Below, one piece after another: positions 8,776 through 18,915 of a stretch of DNA of 54,775 nt. The stretch lies in the NCBI GenBank assembly GCA_012031785.1, contig JAAUTG010000003.1:1-54775 (forward strand), written 5' to 3'. Under the pieces are notes generated by a model that searched no databases, was not told the DNA's origin, and saw nothing but the letters and a program-made list of their open reading frames with translations. The position numbers were made by a program, and so were the translations under genes. Source of the stretch: Saprospiraceae bacterium (GTDB lineage Bacteria; Bacteroidota; Bacteroidia; Chitinophagales; Saprospiraceae). Every line of letters starts with the position of its first letter. The first letter of the stretch is position 1.

Positions 8776-10301
8776 ATGGATACAAATTTTTTAGAAGAGC
8801 TTGGCTTAAAACCCCACAACGCAGGTACTAGCACTGGACTTCAATCTATCAACTCTGCTTCTTTTTTTCCCTCTTACTCGCCAGTGGATGGGAAATTGAT
8901 TGCGCAAGTGAGTGCTACTAATGAGGATGAATACGAATACGTAATAACTACTGCTCAACGCGCTTTTCAAGAATGGCGATTGATACCGGCACCCAAACGC
9001 GGAGAAATCGTGCGACAATATGGTGAGGCACTAAGGAAATTCAAATTACCACTTGGTCAATTGGTAAGCTACGAAATGGGGAAAAGCCTACAAGAAGGGC
9101 TTGGAGAGGTGCAAGAAATGATTGACATTTGTGATTTTGCAGTAGGGTTGTCTCGCCAATTGTATGGATTGACCATGCACTCAGAACGTTCAGGACATCG
9201 TATGTACGAACAGTGGCATCCAATTGGTGTGGTTGGTATTATTAGTGCTTTCAATTTTCCAGTTGCAGTTTGGTCTTGGAACGCTATGCTCGCGCTAGTG
9301 TGTGGAGATGTACTGATTTGGAAACCTTCTGAAAAAACGCCGCTTTGTAGCTTAGCTTGCCAAAATATTTTACATGAAGTGCTGAAAAAGAATAACTTAC
9401 CAGAAGGTGTAAGTTGTATCATCAACGGAGATTATAGGGTAGGAGAGTACCTGACAAAAGATACGCGAGTGCCACTTGTTTCTGCAACTGGTAGCGTCCG
9501 AATGGGTAAAATAGTTGGGCAAACCGTAGCTGCTCGACTGGGGCGTTCGCTGTTAGAACTTGGTGGTAACAATGCCATCATCATAACACCTAGCGCGGAT
9601 TTGAACGTCGTGTTGAGAGGGGCGGTGTTTGGCGCAGTAGGAACGGCTGGGCAACGCTGTACGACCACGCGCCGACTAATCATCCACGAATCCATTTATC
9701 AAACAGTAAAAGAAAAATTGGTTTACGCTTATACTCAATTGAAAATTGGCAATCCGTTAGACGAAAAAATCATGTAGGTCCGCTTATTGACCAAGATGCA
9801 GTTCATACGTATCTGTCCGCTATTCAAACAGTTAAAGCGCAAGGTGGACGATTTGCAGTGGAAGGAGGTTTGCTCACGGGAGAAGGCTACGAAAGTGGTT
9901 GTTATGTAAAACCTTCTATTGTGGAAGTTCATTCTACCATGCCTATTGTGCAGCACGAAACCTTTGCACCCTTGCTGTACTTGCTCAAATATTCTAATTT
10001 TGAGGATGCTGTTGCCATACAAAATAACGTTCCACAGGGTTTATCTTCCGCAGTGATGACCAACGACCTTCGAGAAGCTGAATTATTCTTATCGGTTGCA
10101 GGTTCAGATTGTGGTATCGCGAATGTCAATATTGGTACGAGCGGTGCAGAAATTGGAGGTGCTTTTGGGGGAGAAAAAGAAACAGGTGGCGGTCGAGAAA
10201 GCGGCTCTGATTCTTGGAAAGCCTACATGCGCCGACAAACTAACACCATCAATTACAGCAGCATTGTTCCTTTGGCGCAAGGCATAAAGTTTGATTTTTG
10301 A
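8776..10301 (+). CDS. Aldehyde dehydrogenase, ALDH7 (alpha-aminoadipic semialdehyde dehydrogenase) type (one indel)
   Basis: An NAD(P)+-dependent aldehyde oxidase of 508 residues after repair. [14 protein letters not shown] contains the oxyanion Asn160; WKPSEKTPL has the cofactor-binding Lys183; general base Glu261 is in [10 protein letters not shown] and nucleophile Cys295 in [10 protein letters not shown]. The C-terminal [19 protein letters not shown] is characteristic of ALDH7/antiquitin-type enzymes of lysine degradation. The frame stops after residue 333; adding one A to the run at 9765-9770 gives [17 protein letters not shown] and full continuity. No lysine-catabolism partner is adjacent, so the substrate is inferred from family only. 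Confidence 0.9.
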
Positions 10302-10467
10302 TAGGGTTGGCAGCATTAAACGCTACACAGTTGGTCTTTAGCTTACGTTAGGGTTAAACGTAGAAGAAGTACAACTTAAGTTCTGAAGCAACCAGAATAA
10401 ATCTAACCCATCCATCAGATTAGTTAAAATATATCTTGTTCGTAGAATTGCTATTGCGATACCTTGT

Positions 10468-10617
10468 TGTGATTCACGGAGTGACTTTATAAAGGCATTC
10501 TGTGAATCACATTCTCCTCAACTCGAAAAGTACGTATGTTGGTTTTTCGCAAATCAGGAGATTTGCAGCATGGTATAATGGATATGAACATCTAGCATAA
10601 GCGTTTTTCTAGATGTT
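10468..10617 (+). repeat. Cluster of three inverted repeats
   Basis: IR1: TGTGATTCAC at 10468-10477 with its complement at 10502-10511, extendable to 16 bp with two mismatches. IR2: GCAAATC / GATTTGC at 10549-10555 and 10560-10566, 4-nt loop. IR3: AACATCTAG at 10587-10595 with its complement at 10609-10617, followed by TGCTTTT. IR3 or IR1 could end the dehydrogenase transcript. Together they could also form a structured RNA. Confidence 0.7.
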
Positions 10618-10689
10618 GCTTTTAACTCAATCTCTGCTCAATGTGTTCTGATTTTTTGTCAAAAGCATAAAAAAAGTAATTTTAAGACC

Positions 10690-10697
10690 TATCTTTG
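10690..10697 (+). promoter_or_regulatory. -7 element TATCTTTG
   Basis: Exact TAnnTTTG match 12 nt before the ATG at 10710 of the radical SAM gene. The box overlaps an in-frame TTG at 10695, which therefore cannot be the start codon. This supports 10710 (or 10755) as the start. Confidence 0.6.
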
Positions 10698-10709
10698 TGC
10701 CTGCCTGTA

Positions 10710-11777
10710 ATGAATTTTCTTGCTCCGATAAACCCAATTCACAACACTGAACACATGAAAATCTATTATAAAGACGCTATTAATTTCATTGCTAAACTCA
10801 CTATTCGTCGCCTTTGGAATATTGCTTTGGTGCTAATTTCTTTTTACGTCACCAAGTGGCTCAAACGTCCGATACAGTGGGGAATGCCTTTCACTATTTC
10901 TGTGGAACCAACAACGGCTTGTAATTTGCGCTGTCCCGAGTGTCCAAGTGGACTGCGTGCTTTTACGCGCCCAACTGGAAACTTGAAAGAAAACTTTTTT
11001 CGAGACACGATCAATGAATTGTACCGCGATTTGGTGTATCTAATTTTTTACTTTCAAGGAGAGCCATATATCAATCCAAAATTCCTAGATATGGTCAAAT
11101 ACGCGCATGACAAAGGTATTTATACCATCACTTCCACGAATGGGCATTTTCTAAATGATGAAAATGCTAGAAAAACCATCGAATCGGGTTTGGATAGGAT
11201 GATTATTTCTGTGGATGGCACTACGCAAGAGGTATATGAGAATTACAGAAAAGAAGGCAACCTAGAAGCAGTGCTACAAGGCGCGAAAAACGTAGTCAAA
11301 TGGAAGCGCGCCCTTAATTCCCCAACGCCACATATTATTTTTCAGTTTTTGGTAGTTCGCCCCAACGAGCATCAAATTCCAGATATTTATCGTTTGGCAA
11401 AAGAAATTGGAGTGGATGAAGTGAAACTAAAAACGGCACAAGTGTATGATTATCAACATGGTAATCCTTTAATTCCAACCATTGAAAAGTACGCCAGGTA
11501 CACGCAACAAGCAGATGGTACTTACAAAGTTAAAAACCAATTACTCAACCATTGCTGGAAACTTTGGCACGCCTGCGTTATCACTTGGGATGGTATGGTA
11601 GTTCCTTGTTGCTTTGATAAAGACGCAATTCACCGTTTAGGAGACCTCAAGCAATTGAGTTTCAAAGCAATATGGCAAGGAGAAACCTATCAACAATTCC
11701 GTCGCACCCTATTGAAAGGACGCGACCAAATTGATATATGCACCAACTGTACAGAAGGCTGTAAAGTGTGGGCGTAG
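10710..11777 (+). CDS. Radical SAM/SPASM domain protein
   Basis: A radical S-adenosylmethionine enzyme. The CNLRCPEC motif (CxxxCxxC, Cys71, Cys75 and Cys78 from this start) binds the SAM-cleaving [4Fe-4S] cluster after SVEPTTACN. Near the C-terminus a Cys-rich SPASM region (CWKLWHACVITWDGMVVPCC ... CTNCTEGC) should hold auxiliary clusters. About 355 residues. Residues about 35-52 are hydrophobic (WNIALVLISFYVTKWL), so it may be membrane-associated. SPASM enzymes modify peptides or sugars; no precursor peptide gene was seen beside it, so the substrate is unknown. ATG 10755 (MKIYYKDAIN) is an alternative start. Confidence 0.88.
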   Translation: MNFLAPINPIHNTEHMKIYYKDAINFIAKLTIRRLWNIALVLISFYVTKWLKRPIQWGMPFTISVEPTTACNLRCPECPSGLRAFTRPTGNLKENFFRDTINELYRDLVYLIFYFQGEPYINPKFLDMVKYAHDKGIYTITSTNGHFLNDENARKTIESGLDRMIISVDGTTQEVYENYRKEGNLEAVLQGAKNVVKWKRALNSPTPHIIFQFLVVRPNEHQIPDIYRLAKEIGVDEVKLKTAQVYDYQHGNPLIPTIEKYARYTQQADGTYKVKNQLLNHCWKLWHACVITWDGMVVPCCFDKDAIHRLGDLKQLSFKAIWQGETYQQFRRTLLKGRDQIDICTNCTEGCKVWA

Positions 11778-11782
11778 CAAGC

Positions 11783-12643
11783 TCATCGCATACTTTCATT
11801 AATATAAACAATGGGTTGATCTGCGATAAGTGGATTCAAATTCAATAAATCGCTAATTGCAGTATGAACTTCGGGTAACACTTCCTGAAACTGCTTTGGA
11901 AACATCAAGTAGTAGCATATTGCCACTGGCAAAGGATCTGCTTGAGGTAAACCAATAAACGCCTCCAAATTAGGTTTAGGGAAACGACTAATTTTTTCCA
12001 ATGCCTGCCAAATATTTTCAGGTAAACTTGGCAAAGGCTTGCTGGGATTCAGTTGTAAAAAAACGCGAATCCACTCGTGCAAGGAAATGTTGTAATACAA
12101 TTCTGGTTCTGTATAGCCTTTCACCAAGTGCGAAGCTGCCAAAATTACAACTCCATCTTCTTTGTACGATTCCGAAGCATGCAATTGGCGCGGAAATTGA
12201 GGAGATGGAAAGGGCGTAGGATAAATCACAATTTTCTCAAATTTCTCCATCAAGTAATCAGGTAAACCGAAAGTAAGATGGACTGCGTTGGCAGCCACAA
12301 TTCCTTTGATGTCTTCTGGCACTGTTTTCACTGCCATTGGCATATATTCATGTGCCATCATAAAAAGCGCTACACGATCGCGAAAGCGTTGCTTACCTTC
12401 TAACGAAAGTTCCTGATAAAAAGTAGAATATTGACTAATAAAGTTACGCAATTTTACATCCAATGGCGGTGGATTGCGGTTGTAGTACCACCAATTGACC
12501 TGTGGACTCATGACGAATAAGGCGGCAAGGGCAATGACAAAAGGTACACCAATGACGGAAAACGTATGATTTTGAGTAAAACCCAAGTAAAATAATAAAA
12601 TACAAGTAAATAATAATCCCGTATTAATTCTGTTGGCAAACAT
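11783..12643 (-). CDS. MtfA-like membrane protein lacking the second zinc-binding histidine
   Basis: 286 residues with two N-terminal hydrophobic segments (about 8-24 and 28-45), then a domain resembling MtfA (Mlc titration factor A) zinc peptidases: the KIVIYPTPFPSP region, DGVVILAASHLVKGY, then NISLHEWIRVF. In active MtfA the last motif is HEFAHxLD (HExxH). Here it is His189-Glu190-Trp-Ile-Arg193, so the second zinc ligand is replaced by Arg. This is visible in the sequence, not the result of a frameshift, because the frame is open throughout. The protein may be a non-catalytic relative. It faces the radical SAM gene with 5 bp between stops. Confidence 0.65.
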   Translation of the reverse strand: MFANRINTGLLFTCILLFYLGFTQNHTFSVIGVPFVIALAALFVMSPQVNWWYYNRNPPPLDVKLRNFISQYSTFYQELSLEGKQRFRDRVALFMMAHEYMPMAVKTVPEDIKGIVAANAVHLTFGLPDYLMEKFEKIVIYPTPFPSPQFPRQLHASESYKEDGVVILAASHLVKGYTEPELYYNISLHEWIRVFLQLNPSKPLPSLPENIWQALEKISRFPKPNLEAFIGLPQADPLPVAICYYLMFPKQFQEVLPEVHTAISDLLNLNPLIADQPIVYINESMR

Positions 12644-12687
12644 GGAAGCTAGTTTATGGCTTTGCTAATGATTTTTAGTATAGATAA

Positions 12688-14634
12688 TTACTTTCCTTTG
12701 ATGACAAACGCGGTTCTTCTATTAATTTGTCTTCCTTCTGGGGTGTCGTTAGGAGCAATAGGTTGGGATTCACCAAAACCTTTGTAAGCTAAACGCACTT
12801 GGGGAATACCAACTTTAATTAAGTAATCATACACTGCTTGAGCGCGCTGCTCACTAAGTTGCTGATTGCTTAGTTCGTCACCCACGTCGTCCGTATGTCC
12901 ATGAATCTCAATATGCAGTTGAGGTTGCTGTTCCAAGAGCGTTTGCAATTGTTGTAATTCAGGAAAGGATTTTTCGAGTATAGCGGACGAGCCAGTTTCA
13001 AAGAATAAATTTTTTAGTACAATAGGTTTGGAAGTCACAGGTGTTGAGGCGGTTTTTTCAGGAATGGCTTGTAAAAATATTTCTAGATTATACGGACGTT
13101 GCGACAAATAGGATTCGCTCAATGCAAAATATTCAGAATAAAATACATATCCTTTACGGCTTACATTCAATCCAAAGTCTGTATCCTTTGGCAATACGAC
13201 TAGAAAAGTACCTTCTTGGTCAGTCTTTGCTTCAAGATGTTTAGTGTTGCTTGTAGGATTGATAAACACCGCATTTGCATCCGAAAGCACTTGTTTGGTA
13301 TCGGCATCTTTTACCGTAGCATTCACATAAGTAACTGCTTGAGGTTGAATGGATTTTGGCATTTCAAACTCAAAAATATCAGTGGCGCGCCCTTTGGTTT
13401 TGTCACTCGTGAAATACGCTTTTTGTCCATCTAAGCTCACAATTAATGCCCCTTCATCTGCTTTTGTATTGATAGGATAGCCCAAATTAACTGGCACGCC
13501 CCAAGTACCATCGGGTTGCTTCCTAGAAAGATACAAATCGAAACCCCCCATTCCTGGATGCCCATTTGACATGAAGTATAGCGTTTGACCATCAGGATGT
13601 AAGAACGGCGCACTCTCATCGTGCCCAGTGTTGATAGGTTGACCTATATTCTGTGCGTTTGTCCAGCTCCCATTAGCTTGTTTGTATGCCACCCAAATAT
13701 CTGTACCACCTAGCCCGTCAGGACGGTTGCATTCAAAAAAAAGTGTTTTACCATCGCTAGAAAGTGAGGGTTGTCGTTCTCTCGCCTTTGTATTAATCGC
13801 TTCACCTAAATTGACGGGTGCTGTGAAAGCGTCGTTTCTATATTCTGAAATGTATAAATCGTATCCCCCAAAGCCTCCTTCTCTGTCACCTGCTCCAAAA
13901 ACGATAGTTTTACCATCGGCTGCAATAGTCTGCGCTCCCTCATTGAGTGGTGTGTTTAGGTCGTCCATAGGAATTGCTTTTTGCCATTGGTCGCCCACTT
14001 TTTTGCTGCTGTAAAAATCCTCTTGACTTTCACGTAGCGCGTAAAAACCAACATTTGTTGGTCAGCAGTTAAAGAAGGTAGGTATTCTGGCATCTCCGAA
14101 TTAATCGCCTCATCCAATGGTTTTGGCGTGAAAGGAACAGGTTTTTTAATGGCATAACTAGCAAACTGAGCATTTTCAAAGTAGCGTTGAGCTTGAGATT
14201 TTAGCCTTTCACTTCTTGGTTTTTTTTTGTAAGAATACTTCAAGGTGTTGAGCTGCTTGGTCAAACTGGTCGAGCTTCCATTCTGTTACACCTAGCATGT
14301 AGTAGGCTTCTGTGTTGAAATCTGGATCAAAATCAATCACTTTCAAAAAAGCTGCCTGCGCCTCTGGTAAAGCATTGAGGTCGTATTTTATTTTCCCCAA
14401 TAGCAGCCAAGATTCAATAAAAGTAGGGAATTTTGATTGAAGTTGATAGATTGTCTTTAATGCTTTTTCGTATTGACCATTTGCTGCCAAAGATTTGGCT
14501 TCCTGAAAAGCAGCTTGCTCTTTTTTGCCAATTTTATTTAAAGTCAGGTAAGATTGCCCAAAAACTCCAACATTCAAGCCTAAAAAAATAAAATAGTCCA
14601 TCCGAAACGCTTCTCTAAAATCATGGAAAGCCAT
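12688..14634 (-). CDS. PorE-like TPR/PD40/OmpA outer-membrane protein 1 (two indels)
   Basis: After repair about 640 residues: signal-like start (MDYFIFLGLNVGVFGQ, start at 14601 or 14634), TPR-like helices (AAFQEAKSLAANGQYEKALK, EAYYMLGVTEWKLDQFDQA), three PD40/WD40-like repeats (GGFGGYDLYIS, GGLGGTDIWVA, GMGGFDLYLS), a carboxypeptidase-regulatory-like domain and a C-terminal OmpA peptidoglycan-binding domain (HGHTDDVGDELSNQQLSEQR). This order matches PorE of the type IX secretion system, which links the machine to peptidoglycan; many paralogues have other roles. Two indels split it: one A too many in the 9-base run at 14220-14228, and one base missing near 14034. Together they restore an exact multiple of three. 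Confidence 0.85.
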
Positions 14635-14883
14635 TGAATAAGTAGGTAAATCATCGTTAATGAAAATGTCAAATTAGCTAAAAAGAAACACTAAAATTGA
14701 GCGCCAAACCGAATAAATTGGGTTTCGATGGTTATTTTTTTACAATTCAGTTATCCATGAACGATAATTTTGCGAGCTAGTTGTACAAAAGTAAAAATTA
14801 GCATGGACGTTGAATAAAATGCAGCCATTTCATCACAATATAATTTTCCTCTCCACTTCTAAAATACTTTTACAAAACTCAAT

Positions 14884-14891
14884 TATTTTTG
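14884..14891 (+). promoter_or_regulatory. -7 element TATTTTTG, leaderless arrangement
   Basis: Exact TAnnTTTG, with only TGCC between it and the ATG at 14896 of the DUF5916 gene. Transcription should begin at or next to the A of the start codon, which implies a leaderless mRNA. The signal peptide that follows supports this ATG. Confidence 0.6.
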
Positions 14892-14895
14892 TGCC

Positions 14896-17102
14896 ATGAA
14901 AAAAATTACTCTACTGTTACTAACTGTTTGGATAGGTGTAGCTGCTATGGCACAATGATGGAACAAACACCTGTGCGCGTGGTGCGAGCTAGTGAACCGA
15001 TATTAGTGGATGGAAAAATGGATGAAGCCGCCTGGTTTAAAAGTAAACCAGCAAAGGACTTTTGGCTCTATTTTCCCACCGATAGCACTCGTGCGGAAAT
15101 GCAAACAGAAGTTTATATGGTATTCGATGACCGAAATTTGTACGTAGCTGCCAAGTGCCATGCAGTGGGCAAAGACTATACAGTGCCAACTTTGAGGCGC
15201 GACTATCGGGCAGGCAATAGCGATAACGTTAGCTTAGTGTTTGACCCTTTTAATGACCGTATTAACGCTTTTCTTTTCGGAATGACTCCAACAGGCGTGA
15301 ATAGAGAGGCGTTAATTTCGGGTGGAGGTCAAGATACAGAAGACTTTGCTAGTTCTTGGGACAACAAATGGTTCGGAGAAGCAGGTATCCATGATGGGTA
15401 CTGGGTGGCAGAGTTCGCCATTCCTTTTAAGACGTTGCGTTATAATGAAGGAGAGAAATTTTGGCGATTTAATTGCTATCGTTTTGATACACAGTCTAAT
15501 GAGACCAGTTCTTGGATGCGTATTCCACAGAACCAAATTGTGATGAATTTAGCATTCATGGGAGAAATGATTTGGGAAGAAGCCCCCCCCAAACCTGGAA
15601 CAAATGTGGCGATTATACCATATACTATTGCCGACTACAACAAGGATTTTGAAGCAAAAAAAGATGGTGATTTTTCAGGTAATCTAGGAGGAGACGCAAA
15701 AATTGCAGTTACCTCTGGTATGAATTTGGATTTAACCATTAATCCTGATTTTTCGCAGGTAGAAGTGGACGAGCAGTTGACGAACCTGACGCGCTTTGAG
15801 TTATTTCTGCCCGAACGTCGCCAGTTTTTTCAAGAAAATTCGGACTTATTTGGTCGCTTTGGCGCGCCTTCTATCAATCCTTTTTTTTCCCGAAGAGTAG
15901 GAATTGCCTTTGACACTATTTTGCAGCAAAATGTACAAAACCCAATCTATTATGGGGCAAGATTAAGTGGAAAACTCAACAATGACTGGCGATTGGGTCT
16001 GTTGAATATGCAGACTGCAAGTAATGAACGCAATGGTCTTCCAAGTTACAATTACTCGGTAGCAGCCGTTCAGCGAAGATTGTTTGCAAGGTCAAATATT
16101 GGTGCTATCTTTGTAAATAAACAAACCTTTGAAGAAGTGCCAGAGGATAGCGAATTTACACCTTACAACCGTGTGGTAGGTCTGGACTATAATTTGGCTT
16201 CTTCTGATAATAGTTGGACTGGCAAAGCCTTTTATCATCGCGCCATTACGCCTGAAGCAGGCAACCAAAAGTTCGCTTATTCCACTGCCTTGTTTCATCA
16301 AAAGCGCAATTATGAATTTGGTGCTGTTCACGAACAAATAGGAGAAAACTTTGACGCAGAAGTTGGTTTTGTACCAAGAACAGGTGTTAGAAGGTTAAAT
16401 AGTTTTGCTTTGCTCAATAACTATCCCACAAAAGGAAAAGTGATACAGCACGGTCCTTTTGTGGACGCAGAGGTATTCCTGAAAAATGACCAGGGGCGCA
16501 CAGATCATGCGTTTATGGTAGGTTGGTTTGCAAGTTTCAACGATTTTAGTGAATTGGAAGGCGGCATAATTAACGAATACACACGCTTATTTGAGGAATT
16601 TAATCCTACTAGAGCAGACACCTTGTTAAATAACATCAAGTTGCTTCAACCCGGCGATTACACGTACACTTATTTAGCTGGAGAATACGCTTCGGATAGA
16701 AGAAAAGATTTTTCTTTTTCTTTAAGCCCCACCATTGGTCAATTTTTTAATGGCTGGCGTTATGGATTAAGCGGAAGCGTGATTAGAAATTTCCCTCCTT
16801 TCATTAGTGTCCAGTTACAGTATGACATCAATCGGGTGCAGTTGCCGAAGGGCTTTGATTCTGCTTCTTTGTTCTTAATTGGTCCTCGCTTGGATGTCAC
16901 TTTCAGCAAAGCGTTATTTTTGAGTACCTTTCTTCAATATAATAACCAAATAGACAATTTTAATGTTAATGCAAGGTTACAGTGGCGTTTTCAGCCCGTG
17001 TCAGATTTCTTTTTAGTTTACACAGATAATTATTTTGCCAGTGATTTGCGCACTAAAAGCCGAGCCATTGTTGTAAAAATAACGTATTGGTTGAATATGT
17101 AG
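14896..17102 (+). CDS. CBM9-like/DUF5916 outer-membrane protein (one indel)
   Basis: 735 residues after repair. A signal peptide (MKKITLLLLTVWIGVAAMAQ) leads into a CBM9-like domain (ILVDGKMDEAAWF, EVYMVFDDRNLYVAAKC, SWDNKWFGEAGIHDGYWVAE, AIPFKTLRY) and then a DUF5916 beta-barrel-like part beginning SGMNLDLTINPDFSQVEVDE and LFLPERRQFFQENSDLF. The family sits in the outer membrane of Bacteroidota and is thought to bind or take up glycans; the ligand is unknown. The signal peptide frame ends at TGA 14956. One A missing from AA at 14954-14955 joins it to the mature part, which otherwise seems to start without a signal. Confidence 0.87.
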
Positions 17103-17217
17103 CTATGCTTAACTAATGTCATGTGTTTGGTCTTTAGGGATGTGCTTTAGCCTTTTTAAGTGAGGTTTCTTTAGCGGCTAAAGACCAAAAGCCAATCGCA
17201 TAGCATCGGTTGTTAAC

Positions 17218-17225
17218 TATTTTTG
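17218..17225 (+). promoter_or_regulatory. -7 element TATTTTTG
   Basis: Exact TAnnTTTG, 29 nt before the ATG at 17255 of the GNAT-nitrilase gene; predicted leader about 24 nt. No -33 TTG at the expected spacing. Confidence 0.5.
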
Positions 17226-17254
17226 TTTACTGGTGTTCTTAAAATTAAAAACCA

Positions 17255-18802
17255 ATGGTCTTAGTAGGTTCCATTATAGAAATTAGTAATCTTCAGTTTG
17301 AAGATTATTTGGACTTGAAGCAGGTAATGATAGAGGCGTATTCTTCTTTGAATGAGCCTTATTGGAGCGAAAGTGCTATTAAGAAACTCATTAATATCTT
17401 CCCCGAAGGACAGCTTTGTATTAAAGTGGATGGTAAAGTCGTTGCTGCTGCTCTAGCAATTATTGTGGATTACAAAAAATATGGCGACAACCATACTTAC
17501 CGGCAAATTACTGGCAATTATCGCTTCACCACCCACGATGAAAATGGCGATGTGCTATACGGAATTGATATGGTGGTGGATACTGCATATCGTGGGTTGC
17601 GACTGGGGAGAAGGCTTTATGACGCTAGAAAGGAACTTTGTGAGCAGCTCAATTTGAGAGCTATCATGGCAGGAGGAAGAATCCCTAATTATGTGCAGTA
17701 TGCAGAGGAAATGTCTCCAAAAGAATATATTGAAAAAGTTAGATTGAAGGAAATTTATGATCCTACGTTGACGTTCCAAATATCTAACCATTTCCACGTC
17801 AAAAAGGTATTGCAAAACTACCTTCCAGGCGATCATGAGTCAAAAGACTTTGCTACCTTGTTAGAATGGATTAATATTACTTATGAGGAAGAAGAATCTT
17901 TCTTGAAGCTGCCAAAATCCATTGTGCGTTTAGGGCTGATACAATGGCAAATGCGTTTATTTGAAAGTTTTGATGCCTTAGTAGAACAGGTAGAATATTT
18001 TGTGGATGCAGTAAGCGATTACAAATCCGACTTTATTTTATTTCCTGAATTTTTCAATGCCCCTTTGATGGCAGAGTTTAATCATTTAGGAGAAGCAAAA
18101 GCAATTCGAGCCTTAGCACAATACACAGAACCCATGCTCGAAAAGTTCATCGAATTTGCACTTTCTTACAATATTAATATTATTACTGGTAGTATGCCAG
18201 TTGTGGAAAATAAAAAACTGCTAAACCGTTCTTATCTTTGTCGAAGAGATGGCAGTTGGGAATCTTACACTAAACTGCATCCTACCCCTTCTGAAGTAAG
18301 TGCTTGGGGAATGGTAGGTGGCGATAGTTTAAAAGTATTTGATACTGATTGTGGGAAGGTAGGTATTTTAATTTGTTATGACGTAGAATTTCCAGAATTA
18401 TCTAGGCTTTACGCTTTACAGGGGGCGCGTATTTTGTTTGTACCTTTTTTGACGGATACCCAAAATGGGTACAATCGAGTACGTCGCTGCGCGCAAGCAC
18501 GAGCTGTTGAAAATGAGTGCTACGTAGCTATTGCTGGGTGTGTTGGGAATTTGCCAAAGGTGAATAACATGGATATTCAGTTTGCGCAATCTGCCATATT
18601 TACCCCATCTGATTTTGCTTTTCCCAACGATGCCATTAAAGCTGAAGCTACGGCTAATGCAGAAATGACGTTGATTGGAGATTTGGACTTGGAATTGTTA
18701 AAACAACTGCATGAATATGGTAGTGTACAAACCCTTAAAGACAGAAGAACGGATTTGTATGAAGTAGTTTGGAAAAAGAAAGAATCACAAGAATCCGAGT
18801 AG
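17255..18802 (+). CDS. GNAT acetyltransferase-carbon-nitrogen hydrolase fusion
   Basis: A 515-residue bifunctional protein. Residues about 1-215 are a GNAT domain (DMVVDTAYRGLRLGRRLYDA is the acetyl-CoA pyrophosphate loop). Residues about 222-505 are a nitrilase-superfamily amidase with the full Glu-Lys-Cys triad: Glu265 in ILFPEFFNAP, Lys340 in SYTKLHPTPSE, Cys374 in GILICYDVEFPE. The order and length match YhcX-like fusions known across bacteria. The pairing suggests acetylation and deacylation of related amide metabolites, but the substrate is unknown. The frame is intact. Confidence 0.9.
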   Translation: MVLVGSIIEISNLQFEDYLDLKQVMIEAYSSLNEPYWSESAIKKLINIFPEGQLCIKVDGKVVAAALAIIVDYKKYGDNHTYRQITGNYRFTTHDENGDVLYGIDMVVDTAYRGLRLGRRLYDARKELCEQLNLRAIMAGGRIPNYVQYAEEMSPKEYIEKVRLKEIYDPTLTFQISNHFHVKKVLQNYLPGDHESKDFATLLEWINITYEEEESFLKLPKSIVRLGLIQWQMRLFESFDALVEQVEYFVDAVSDYKSDFILFPEFFNAPLMAEFNHLGEAKAIRALAQYTEPMLEKFIEFALSYNINIITGSMPVVENKKLLNRSYLCRRDGSWESYTKLHPTPSEVSAWGMVGGDSLKVFDTDCGKVGILICYDVEFPELSRLYALQGARILFVPFLTDTQNGYNRVRRCAQARAVENECYVAIAGCVGNLPKVNNMDIQFAQSAIFTPSDFAFPNDAIKAEATANAEMTLIGDLDLELLKQLHEYGSVQTLKDRRTDLYEVVWKKKESQESE

Positions 18803-18915
18803 GTTTGTAACTTGCTAAATTTCATACAACAGATGTGACTTTTTGCTTTTCACCACTCAATCTCATTTGTGTGTTATAAAAAAGAAAGTCTAATTTTTTT
18901 GATTAATATTAGATA

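Larger units (their letters stand above)
10302..10709. other. Spacer with three successive hairpins
   Basis: About 400 bp between the dehydrogenase and the radical SAM gene. It carries three inverted repeats in 150 bp (10468-10617) and a -7 box at 10690-10697, both listed separately. No tRNA fits: there is no T-arm consensus and no acceptor stem. Confidence 0.6.

Noticed and set aside
9765-9780. Programmed frameshift in the aldehyde dehydrogenase or gatB
   Set aside because: There is no slippery heptamer with a downstream structure shared between the cases, many unrelated genes are affected, and both +1 and -1 changes occur; read error is simpler.
10541-10620. tRNA-like stretch (GCATGGTATAATGGATATG resembles a D-arm)
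   Set aside because: No T-arm consensus, no 7-bp acceptor stem, and the would-be anticodon arm has a 13-nt loop; it is explained by inverted repeats.
14034-14264. Split porE-like gene as evidence of separate TPR and OmpA proteins
   Set aside because: The fragments abut within a few bases, lie in different frames and join into a known single-protein architecture once two indels are fixed.
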